Shown piece after piece: positions 1 through 8,513 of a stretch of 64,000 bases of DNA. Each line of letters opens with the position of its first letter. Position 1 is the first letter of the stretch. Below the pieces are notes generated by a model that was not told the origin of the DNA, ran no database searches, and saw nothing but the letters and a program-made list of their open reading frames with translations. Source of the stretch: Sporosarcina ureae (GTDB lineage Bacteria; Bacillota; Bacilli; Bacillales_A; Planococcaceae); the NCBI RefSeq assembly GCF_029267015.1, contig NZ_JARIEA010000073.1, forward strand, positions 1 to 64,000, given 5' to 3'. The position numbers and the translations under genes were made by a program.

Positions 1-119
1 GATCCTTACTGTCAGTATACATGAATGGGTTCTGACAAATCATCTGCTTTCTCACCTTCTGGAGGAATTTTCATAGATAAATATTAGCTGTGCTTTAGAC
101 AAATGTAAGTATTTTAAAA

Positions 120-183
120 GGTACCTGTGGGAGAAATTAACGTGAATGAATAAACATTCACGAAAGTTCCGTTCACAGGTACC
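120..183. repeat. 64-nt nested palindrome, copy 1 (terminator-like)
   Basis: The outer arms GGTACCTGTG and CACAGGTACC are perfectly complementary. A second perfect pair, CGTGAATG and CATTCACG, sits inside them. A second copy of the same length and architecture lies at 31077-31138. Read on the minus strand the hairpin is followed by a T-rich stretch (CCTTTTAAAA). Both copies lie downstream of a minus-strand gene, so a transcription-terminator role is likely. The shared sequence suggests a dispersed repeat family. Confidence 0.75.
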
Positions 184-184
184 C

Positions 185-309
185 TTTGCTATATCCTTCA
201 AGACGCGCTACGAGGTAAATGGCCAGTTTTTAACTGGTGAAAATCCTACCCGCTATATGATGCAATCTAGGCTCGGTCGCTCGACCGGATACCTGAAATA
301 AAATAAAAT
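185..309. other. GC-richer structured intergenic segment
   Basis: This short segment lies between the helicase stop codon and the 64-nt palindrome and is clearly richer in G+C than the AT-rich operon beside it. It holds two small hairpins, CCAGTT/AACTGG (223-237) and CGGTCG/CGACCG (274-287), and an enclosing GGTA/TACC pair. The phrase CTGGTGAAAATCC recalls conserved bits of group II intron RNA, but I cannot confirm an intron and no reverse transcriptase is present. Confidence 0.3.
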
Positions 310-3300
310 TCAGTTTGTTAGGTTATTTACACTTTCATATAAATTAGGTAAATCAAATTTAATTTCATATGGTGAAAAAAAATAAATATTAGATGTAGAA
401 TTTTTCTTTTCAATATTATTTTTCAAACCAATTAATTTTCCATTCTTTATCTTAACAAAAAGATGTTTGTTATGAATTTTAAATTCAGCATAATCCTTAC
501 CATGATGCAAATTAAAAGTTTCTTTTACTTTTCTTAAATATTGCTGTTCTTCCTCGACAGGAAACGTTTTCAACTTCCCATGTACTAGATAAGTTAATAA
601 TTCTAATCCAAGTGATCGATTTAACTGTTCATGCTTAGTTTGATTTTGATAATTACGTAAGCACTTATAACATGATGAATCACATTCGTTACTACATGCT
701 TCTAATACCTCAAATGTTTCTTCAATAATTTCAGATATTCTTTCTCCAGCTTCATATGAATAACCCGCCCCACCAGAAAGTGTATCAAATAAATATAAAT
801 CAACAAATCCTCCTTCTCCATCACGCTGATTAACACGGTAGCCTACAGTTAATTCTTGCGCGTCAATATCTAAGACTCGGCTGGAAGCAAGTATTAATCC
901 TTCCCCTAATGTACAAAGCGCATCACGCAGCCAAAGCTTATTAGCATGAAAATCCAAAGTAGACTTCATAGATAATCGAATTAATAATAGATCTGTTTTA
1001 AAAGAATTCCCTAAATAAACTTCATGTATTATTCCATAGCAACTTTTATTATTAGATCCAGATCGTTGAAATGGTTTGTCATGTTTATTTAAGTTGCCAA
1101 CATAGTTATTCTTTAATATAGGTTCAATAAAACCGCAATCTTCACACATGTTAAAACCACTTTCATTATCTGTACCACGATTAACTATAAGTAATTCTTC
1201 ATTTTCTCTGTGTACATATTCAATTAATTCTAGTTGATTATAAATTTTTGAATCAATATGATCATCTTTCAATATAAGCTGAGGTGAACTAGTATAACTA
1301 TACTCTTGTGATGAATCTCCTTTTCTTACTTCTCTGCCTTTCTGAGGTGAAAAACCCTTAGGTATTATATATGGTTTAATTACTAGCTCCTTTTTACAAT
1401 TTGGACATTTGTCAATCGCTTCTTCTTTTTCTAGTTTTTCAGTAAAATTACATTCATTACAGATTGCTACTTTTTTATCGTAAATATTAATATCTTGGGC
1501 TGGTGCTTCTAGATTTTTCGAGAATGGATTATATATTCCGCCAATACGATATGTTTTTTTATTTACAACAATCTGTCTACCTGGTGCATACTCACTTAAA
1601 GCACGATTTAGCTCCAGTTGGGGACGTTGTACTAGAATAACTTTATTGTCTTTATTACGCCCTTGAATATACAAACTCGATAGATTTTGTGGAAATGCAT
1701 ACGTAGGTAAAAAACCATAGTTAAACAAAAAATTAAGCAATAATTCATCAGGATGTTTTTCTGTTTGTTTTTCATTTTCTAGTTCATAATACTTTTTTAA
1801 GTTTTCTTCTACTTCGAATTCAAATTTATCTATTAAGTCTTGTTCAAGATTTTCCGCAGCTTCTTTTACAAGCTTCCATTTATCATCATCATTTTCAATG
1901 GATTGTTCTGGTATAATGGCAAAAAATTCAGGATTATTTTTAAACTTAATTTTTATCTGCTTTTGAACCCACTCATTAAAATCATTTAGCGAGAATACTG
2001 AATAACCTTTAAAAAAGTCAATAGTTGTACCTAAAGCCTCAGATATATCACTAGAACTTTCTCCATCGTTATCAGCACATTCATGGAAATATGTTTGGAT
2101 TAAAAGTGCATGAATATGTCTTTTAATTATTTTTTTGTTTTTTATATAAATAAGTGCCTCTCTCGCATCGCCACTAATAATTTGCTCTGGATGATTAAAA
2201 TAATAATTGTCATGCGGACCGTCTTGGGCATAGGTAACTACAGTAGAAATTGATGATCCACGTCGACCCGCACGACCTGCACGTTGTTGATAATTTTCAC
2301 GTTGTGGGGGAATATTTCTCATTCCAACTGCAGTTAGCGAGCCTATATCAATACCAACCTCCATGGTAGTTGTACAACTTAATATATCAACAATACCTAA
2401 ATCCTCATCTAATACAATATCTTGGAATGCCATTTCATATTGTTCAGTAGTTGCAAAAGCTATACTAGTATCTTTTTGTGATAATTGGGCTGTATGCTCT
2501 TCAACTGATATGTTTGTTATGTTTTCTCCTTTTAAAACTTGAGCTATCGGCGTTCGCCAATAGCCCTTTTCAGCGCGAAGTATATCGCTTTCAGGTAATA
2601 ATTTTATAATTGATAAAGAGTTACAATTAGGACAGCTTTCATTTACAATTACAGCGTTAATTTGTTTACACGCCCCACATTTATACCAAATATGGTTTAT
2701 ACCATCTTTAATCTTTAATTTATTAAGATCTAAAAAATACTTGTCAGATCTAGATCGACATAATTTTTCAAAGAGTAATTTAATCACTAACCGCGAATTT
2801 TCTTCTCCTACATAATTCCTGATAATTGAAAATAGTTGATCTGACACACTATTTATATTTCTTCCCCACTCGGAAGAATCACGATAAAACCCAAGAAGTT
2901 CTCTTCTTTCATATGTTTCTAAATCTATATCTACAGCTATATTATCTAACATTTCTTTAATAAATAAAATCGTTATATTTTCAAGATTTTCTTTACTTAT
3001 TAAATCATGAATATCTCTACTATAAACACGTTTTAAATTTGCCGGTACGACAATACCAGTTGTTGTATCATATATTGAATACCCCGGCTTTCCAATAACC
3101 TCCAGCATACGTAGTTTAAACTCTTTACGAATAGATATATCTATATCATCATCAGCTTCTTCAAATACTTGTATCAAATCTGGCCCATGTTCATTAAAAA
3201 ATTCTTTGACATAACTATCTTTGTCCCTAACCAAGTCTTTTCTCTCTTCCTGTGAAAATAAATACAATTTATTGGTATGCAAATAGTGTAAAATCGCGGG

Positions 3301-5631
3301 ATATATATGCTTACCTAACTTAGCTCGAATATCGCCTTTCTCAAATTCATATGACGCTTTTAATACCAATTGACGAACAGAATCTTTCTCTACTTCTTCA
3401 GGTATATCTCGTGCCAAGCGTGCAGCCTTTTGGCGACCATCTGAAAATATTAATACTTTACGTCCTTCATTAATGTTTTCTCTTTTCCCTTCGACTGGAG
3501 GTTGTGTTATAAACTGTTCACGAATTAAGTTCGCAAAAGGTTGCTCACCCTTTACCCGAAGATCACGAATATTAAATTTCGCATTCTTTAAACAACAAGG
3601 ACATTTTTCAAATGAAATAGCATCAGAATAAAATTTGTTGTGTTTACGACTTGATACTTTCTCTACTGATTTATAAACTTGTATAAATTCTTTATTCTTT
3701 TCGTTATCGGGCGGTATATTCTGTAAATAGCCTGTTTCAATATGAAGCCATAGTGGTGTTATAGTTTCACTCTTAACATTATCATGAGGTTTCTCAATTA
3801 ATAAATGTATTTCTCTTAATTTCTCACTTATAACACCGTGACCACTCTCATTCCATAAATATTTTGGAAATTCTCCCATTTCATTTACATAACCTCTAAT
3901 AAATGCAGATCCACAATATCTATGTGTTAATACTTCATATACTCTACCGTTACAATCACACGTCAATCGATTATCTTCATATAGTTTTCCCAGTGTTCCT
4001 ACTTCATTACAACTTGAACATTCGTGATTTATACAGGTATAAATTCCAGTGACACCCCTAAAAAACATATGAACTCTTGCTGGTAATAATACTCGTCCAT
4101 TTTTATTTGCTGTATTTGCTAGAAGTAGGAGATTACTTACAGCTTTCTCTGCACTCTCTTTAAGTTCTAGAGGATATAGTAATGAAATGATTTCATTGAA
4201 TGAAGTAGCATTTCCGCTTATTTTTTTAATGACTTTTTCTAAAGGTTCCCATCCATCTAAATTATCATATAAATATTGTGGAAATTCTGTAGCGTTAGAA
4301 GGCGGAGAAGTCCAATTGAGACTTTCAAAAAAAACGGCTAGTTTTTCAATGTTATCACTATAATCGCTTTTAATATTAATCAGGGCTTCTGTATTCATAT
4401 TCAATAAAATATTTAGATTGTTTTCTGTTGTATAAGTCGTTTTTCTATTTTCTTTTACACCCTTTATTAATTTGTATTCACGTTTATCAGGCTTCCCTGT
4501 TAATTGCTCCGCAAATTGAATTGCTCCTTTTTCATCATCTTCATTTCCTAAGCTCGCGGAAGTTAAAATACATTTCATTCGATTACGATCAATACCTAAT
4601 CGTGATTGTAAGCGCCTTATTAGTAACGCAACTTCTGCACCACCAGTACCTCTATACATATGTGCTTCATCCAAAATTAAAATAAATTGATTTTCGTCAC
4701 TTGCAGCTAACCAATCTTTTGTTTGTTTCCATATCGAACGTTCTATTGGTCGCATTAACATATATTCAAGCATAGAATAGTTAGTAACTAAGATATCAGG
4801 CGGGCAGTCTTGCATTTCATGTCTAGTAAATAGTTCCGAATCTGTTGATAACCCCTTATATCTACCTTTACTATTTTTCTTTGAATTCTTAAACGCATTT
4901 AAATCTTTTGCCGGCCACTTGCCTCTATCTTTCATTTGTTTTACTTCTTCAGGTTTATTATTTTCCAATTCGGAATAATAATTTAATATATCATTAAGTT
5001 GATATTTATCTTTATTTGGAGAATGTGATCCTGCATAAGGTGTCCGCGAAGTATACATACCGAATTGAGGATTTCTATCAGCAGCTTGAGAAAATAGTTT
5101 TTTAACCCTATCATCTCCAAATAATTTTCTTAACCTTGTCATTTGGTCACTAACTAATGCATTCATAGGATAGAGGATTAAAGCCCTAACAGATCTTTTT
5201 TCAAATTGAATTGGTCGTTCAACAGCTTCTATATACAATGTATTCAATATTGGATGTAAGAAAGACTCTGTTTTACCAGAACCAGTTCCAGTAGAAACAA
5301 TAATATCATTGTCTTCTTGTAAAAAAGCTTGCATCGCAATTTCCTGATGTAAATACGGCTTTGGATATACACCTACTGATTTTTCAAAACGAGACAATTT
5401 CATCATTAATTCTTTCGATATTTCTGGAATGTTCATACTTTCATATATATTGCCAGACTCGTATACAGGCGTAGACTCAATGTAGGGCTCTGTAGATAGT
5501 GTACCTTTTTTATTTAATAGTATTGTACGTTTTTTTTGAATACTACTTTCACTGATTGGATATTGTGTTTCAATATATTCAGCTAATTTATGATGTAGAC
5601 GATTAGCAATAAAAGTAATTGTGTAGTCCAA
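310..5631 (-). CDS. DruE-like giant DEAH helicase with C-terminal DUF1998/MZB zinc region
   Basis: A 1773-residue superfamily 2 helicase, probably the motor of an anti-phage defence system. Walker A STGTGSGKT is at residues 113-121, NYSMLEYMLMRP near 284, DEAH at 321-324, the TSASLG motif III further on, and the motif V/VI block MEVGIDIGS...QQRAGRAGRRG in the second RecA lobe. Several CxxC pairs follow (CNECNF...CPNC, CEDCG). Near the C-terminus the DUF1998/MZB-type zinc cluster ends in CDSSCYKCLRNYQNQ. The length and fused layout match DruE of Druantia; MrfA/YprA and DrmA are shorter. It is the last gene of a four-gene operon, starting with TTG 3 nt after the preceding stop, behind AAGGGAGAG. 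Family assignment is by motif and architecture only; the helicase call is secure, the Druantia call is inference. Confidence 0.88.
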   Translation of the reverse strand: MDYTITFIANRLHHKLAEYIETQYPISESSIQKKRTILLNKKGTLSTEPYIESTPVYESGNIYESMNIPEISKELMMKLSRFEKSVGVYPKPYLHQEIAMQAFLQEDNDIIVSTGTGSGKTESFLHPILNTLYIEAVERPIQFEKRSVRALILYPMNALVSDQMTRLRKLFGDDRVKKLFSQAADRNPQFGMYTSRTPYAGSHSPNKDKYQLNDILNYYSELENNKPEEVKQMKDRGKWPAKDLNAFKNSKKNSKGRYKGLSTDSELFTRHEMQDCPPDILVTNYSMLEYMLMRPIERSIWKQTKDWLAASDENQFILILDEAHMYRGTGGAEVALLIRRLQSRLGIDRNRMKCILTSASLGNEDDEKGAIQFAEQLTGKPDKREYKLIKGVKENRKTTYTTENNLNILLNMNTEALINIKSDYSDNIEKLAVFFESLNWTSPPSNATEFPQYLYDNLDGWEPLEKVIKKISGNATSFNEIISLLYPLELKESAEKAVSNLLLLANTANKNGRVLLPARVHMFFRGVTGIYTCINHECSSCNEVGTLGKLYEDNRLTCDCNGRVYEVLTHRYCGSAFIRGYVNEMGEFPKYLWNESGHGVISEKLREIHLLIEKPHDNVKSETITPLWLHIETGYLQNIPPDNEKNKEFIQVYKSVEKVSSRKHNKFYSDAISFEKCPCCLKNAKFNIRDLRVKGEQPFANLIREQFITQPPVEGKRENINEGRKVLIFSDGRQKAARLARDIPEEVEKDSVRQLVLKASYEFEKGDIRAKLGKHIYPAILHYLHTNKLYLFSQEERKDLVRDKDSYVKEFFNEHGPDLIQVFEEADDDIDISIRKEFKLRMLEVIGKPGYSIYDTTTGIVVPANLKRVYSRDIHDLISKENLENITILFIKEMLDNIAVDIDLETYERRELLGFYRDSSEWGRNINSVSDQLFSIIRNYVGEENSRLVIKLLFEKLCRSRSDKYFLDLNKLKIKDGINHIWYKCGACKQINAVIVNESCPNCNSLSIIKLLPESDILRAEKGYWRTPIAQVLKGENITNISVEEHTAQLSQKDTSIAFATTEQYEMAFQDIVLDEDLGIVDILSCTTTMEVGIDIGSLTAVGMRNIPPQRENYQQRAGRAGRRGSSISTVVTYAQDGPHDNYYFNHPEQIISGDAREALIYIKNKKIIKRHIHALLIQTYFHECADNDGESSSDISEALGTTIDFFKGYSVFSLNDFNEWVQKQIKIKFKNNPEFFAIIPEQSIENDDDKWKLVKEAAENLEQDLIDKFEFEVEENLKKYYELENEKQTEKHPDELLLNFLFNYGFLPTYAFPQNLSSLYIQGRNKDNKVILVQRPQLELNRALSEYAPGRQIVVNKKTYRIGGIYNPFSKNLEAPAQDINIYDKKVAICNECNFTEKLEKEEAIDKCPNCKKELVIKPYIIPKGFSPQKGREVRKGDSSQEYSYTSSPQLILKDDHIDSKIYNQLELIEYVHRENEELLIVNRGTDNESGFNMCEDCGFIEPILKNNYVGNLNKHDKPFQRSGSNNKSCYGIIHEVYLGNSFKTDLLLIRLSMKSTLDFHANKLWLRDALCTLGEGLILASSRVLDIDAQELTVGYRVNQRDGEGGFVDLYLFDTLSGGAGYSYEAGERISEIIEETFEVLEACSNECDSSCYKCLRNYQNQTKHEQLNRSLGLELLTYLVHGKLKTFPVEEEQQYLRKVKETFNLHHGKDYAEFKIHNKHLFVKIKNGKLIGLKNNIEKKNSTSNIYFFSPYEIKFDLPNLYESVNNLTN

Positions 5632-5634
5632 CTT

Positions 5635-6555
5635 TCATCTCTCCCTTCTTAATTCACAACGAGATAAAATATGCTCAACATTAAATAAATTGTGTGATTC
5701 AAATATATATTGTTTTGGCCATTTTGCAAATTCAGGTGTTGCAAATATTCTTAAAAGTAGATGTTCTTCTTTAGGAAGTGAACAATTAATATTTAATTTC
5801 ATATAGTTCCCTTCAATAGGAAATATATTAAAAGTAAATACTTTGCTTTTCTGATAATTCAACGCTAAATATAGGCGAATATAATGTGAATGACTCTCTA
5901 TTTCAGATGCTTTCCATTGAAAACCGTCCCAAGATGCGAAGAATTTATCAATTTTTTCAGAGTTTCTAAATTTTCTATTAAAAAATAAAATATAAAATTC
6001 ATTTTTAATTAAGTGATTATTTTTTTTTACTTTTAACGCTCTTGATTTAGTAAAATATATTATTTCTGATGGTTCTTCATCTTCTAGAGCTCCAAGTTTA
6101 TTCTCATATACTTTTAAAATTTGACTAAAAGTAGGTCTATGCAAGTATTCTTTATATGACAACGCAATACTCATAGGATTCTCAATACTAATTCCCATCC
6201 CAAGAGTCTTATCATTTGAATTTTGTTTTAATGAACTAATTTTAAAATAATTTCCATCTGGCATTAACACACATCTTTCTGGTGGTAATGAATAAAAACC
6301 GTTACCTATATTTAGAATTTCGCCTACATCAACAAGATAGTTAATAAACTGCATTTCTAAGCTTGGCTTTTCTTTATTAAAAAATGATTTAAAAATGATA
6401 TCTTCATTATTAAATAATCTAATCAATATCGTAGTTATTCTTTTTATATTTATTGATTCCGTTTGAAATTCTTCACAAAAACTAGCTAATAAATTTTTTG
6501 TATAGTTACTGTAATGATTAAGTTTTCTTTGCACAAGTAAATAATGGTCAATCAT
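5635..6555 (-). CDS. Unknown 306-aa protein of the helicase defence operon
   Basis: I do not recognise this family. No signal peptide, membrane segment or nucleotide-binding motif is visible, so a soluble cytoplasmic protein is likely. The first ~100 residues look helical and lead into YSLPPERCVLMPDGNYFKIS (about residues 84-105), a pattern that could be a winged-helix region followed by a beta hairpin. The rest is rich in aromatic and basic residues. Its start overlaps the upstream 653-aa gene by ATGA, and the helicase starts 3 nt after its stop. Such coupling suggests fixed stoichiometry and a role as an accessory or adaptor subunit of the helicase. That role is inferred from context only. 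Confidence 0.75.
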   Translation of the reverse strand: MIDHYLLVQRKLNHYSNYTKNLLASFCEEFQTESINIKRITTILIRLFNNEDIIFKSFFNKEKPSLEMQFINYLVDVGEILNIGNGFYSLPPERCVLMPDGNYFKISSLKQNSNDKTLGMGISIENPMSIALSYKEYLHRPTFSQILKVYENKLGALEDEEPSEIIYFTKSRALKVKKNNHLIKNEFYILFFNRKFRNSEKIDKFFASWDGFQWKASEIESHSHYIRLYLALNYQKSKVFTFNIFPIEGNYMKLNINCSLPKEEHLLLRIFATPEFAKWPKQYIFESHNLFNVEHILSRCELRRER

Positions 6556-8513
6556 ATATCTTTTCCATTACCTTTTGACATATAAAATGATTGTTTAAAT
6601 AATTTGTAACACCATTCAAATAACTCTTCTTCATTTGGAATAAAGGTTACCAACTGATTAAGCCAAACAATCAAATTTTTTGGTGACTTGAGATCTTCAT
6701 CCTTAACATCTTCAATCCAATGATTAAAACGTTTGTATATTCCGTTGCTGAATTCAGAGAATTCAAGATCATCAATCGACGTTAAATACAATTGACCAGT
6801 TACAATTTTACTTAAGTACTTTACAACAACTGGTTTTCTAATATAATCAGCAGATTTAATTAAAGGACTATTAGGCATTCTATCTATAAAGTCATCTGCA
6901 TCTTTCAAAGAATCCAATGTTATAATAATGATATTTGAATTAAGTTTCTCATCGCGCCATTTTTGTTCTTTGATATAGAGTGGCAATGAATAAAATGCAG
7001 AAGTTACATGAGGGTTACTAATAATCATTGCTTTTACTAGCTCTAACGAATTGAATTTTTCATTCTGAATATTTAAATTGTTTAAGTTAAATGTTTCTAT
7101 CTCTGGTATAATTGTTATGCTTTGTGATGAAGCGATACTCTTTGTAATACATTTAGCTAATATTAAACTATTTTCTCCATAAATTAAAATGGGCTCTTGT
7201 AATTTTAGTGACGTTAAAATCGTGGAAGATAGTTTTAATTCATTGTCTTTACCACCAAAGATCTTCAAATTTTCCTGTAATAATCTTTCAAAACCTATAA
7301 TATTGTATATGTATTCACTTTCATATGAATCACTGTTTGAAAACAAGGAGTTACTTAAAGTTTGTTCTTTAATTGAAGGTTTGATTGTTTGAGATTGCGG
7401 GAGAGAAGATGTTGCCAATTGTTCAGCATAAACTTCTGCAAACTCAAATTGCATATCATATATTTTCTTATTCATCGTCTCTTGTACAGTATTAAGCTGA
7501 AGATCAACAGTTCTTAGTCTTTCCTCTTTTATTTCAGCTTGTATTGTAAGATCATTTATATATTGTTCTAGTTTAGTAATATTTTGCAAAAGACTATTGT
7601 TTTGCAATATAAAATTTTCATACTGTTCATCAAATCTCTCTCGAACTTTTGTATCTATGACATTCCCACTTGCCTCTAAGTTCAATAATCTTTCGGTGAA
7701 AGTATCTTGAGTCTCTTTATCTAATGACTTATTAGATATCAAATTTATAGTTCTGTTAATTCTCTCTTTTATATGAGGTTCATATTCATTAACTTCGCTA
7801 TACCATTCTTTTAATCTGCTCGTCACTTTTCTTGTAATTTCACCAAATTCCTCATATTCTTTTAATTGCTTTAATACATCACTTATAACTCTTTGGTCAG
7901 TTGCTAAGTCAATCCATCCTTTAATATTATTGTCCTCTATTTTTTCTATACAGAAAAGTCGCTCCTGATTTTTAAAATGATCAAATACTCTTGTTATATT
8001 TAAATCTTGTTTGTAATAACCTACAAACTCATAATCTTTAACTATATATTTCTCTTTTTGCAATTCAAGTTTGACCGGGCCAATAATATAATCATCTGCT
8101 GTTCTGAAATAAATGAAATCAGATGGTATAAAAGAGAGTGATATACCTTTTAATAGATTTTCCGTTATTAAATGTTTGCTTTTCTCAATTGTTTCATCTA
8201 AATCTATCACTTCATATAAATCTAAATTCATAACATCTTTCTCAAGAGAATACTTCGAAAATTTAGGGTTTCCTTCTTCGAAATAAGTAGCCTCAATCAA
8301 TTCACATAGTTTAAAAACTTCAGATTGTGGAGCTGTATATGAATTTGGAACAAAGACTTTTCCTGAGTTTGGAAATACTGATAAAAGCGAACTTTCATCT
8401 ATAGGTTCTAATTCGCCGTTTATATATATTCCGTAGGGATATGCTCCAGCAGCATATATAATTCCAGCTTCTTTATTAACACTTACTCTAAATACTTTTA
8501 ATAATGCTATCAT
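6552..8513 (-). CDS. Coiled-coil protein with possible degenerate ATPase domain, defence operon
   Basis: A 653-residue soluble protein of unknown family. The N-terminal ~200 residues look like beta-rich domains. Residues ~215-370 are helical with a heptad-like coiled coil (NNSLLQNITKLEQYINDLTI). From about 405 a C-terminal domain has a hydrophobic strand followed by PILIYGENSLILAK (441-454), which sits where a P-loop would be but lacks the GxxxxGK[S/T] consensus. A later strand, NIIIITLDSLKD, resembles a Walker B strand. An inactive AAA-like fold is therefore possible but unproven. It overlaps both neighbours by ATGA (8510-8513 and 6552-6555), so it is translationally coupled. A scaffold that oligomerises through the coiled coil is a reasonable guess. 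Confidence 0.75.
   Translation of the reverse strand: MIALLKVFRVSVNKEAGIIYAAGAYPYGIYINGELEPIDESSLLSVFPNSGKVFVPNSYTAPQSEVFKLCELIEATYFEEGNPKFSKYSLEKDVMNLDLYEVIDLDETIEKSKHLITENLLKGISLSFIPSDFIYFRTADDYIIGPVKLELQKEKYIVKDYEFVGYYKQDLNITRVFDHFKNQERLFCIEKIEDNNIKGWIDLATDQRVISDVLKQLKEYEEFGEITRKVTSRLKEWYSEVNEYEPHIKERINRTINLISNKSLDKETQDTFTERLLNLEASGNVIDTKVRERFDEQYENFILQNNSLLQNITKLEQYINDLTIQAEIKEERLRTVDLQLNTVQETMNKKIYDMQFEFAEVYAEQLATSSLPQSQTIKPSIKEQTLSNSLFSNSDSYESEYIYNIIGFERLLQENLKIFGGKDNELKLSSTILTSLKLQEPILIYGENSLILAKCITKSIASSQSITIIPEIETFNLNNLNIQNEKFNSLELVKAMIISNPHVTSAFYSLPLYIKEQKWRDEKLNSNIIIITLDSLKDADDFIDRMPNSPLIKSADYIRKPVVVKYLSKIVTGQLYLTSIDDLEFSEFSNGIYKRFNHWIEDVKDEDLKSPKNLIVWLNQLVTFIPNEEELFEWCYKLFKQSFYMSKGNGKDI

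Noticed and set aside
4428-4685. 85-aa plus-strand ORF inside the helicase gene
   Set aside because: No ribosome site and composition of an antisense shadow of the helicase reading frame.
310-5631. Identification as MrfA/YprA repair helicase or DISARM DrmA
   Set aside because: Those proteins are clearly shorter, and DISARM would need a separate DrmB and a methylase; neither is near.
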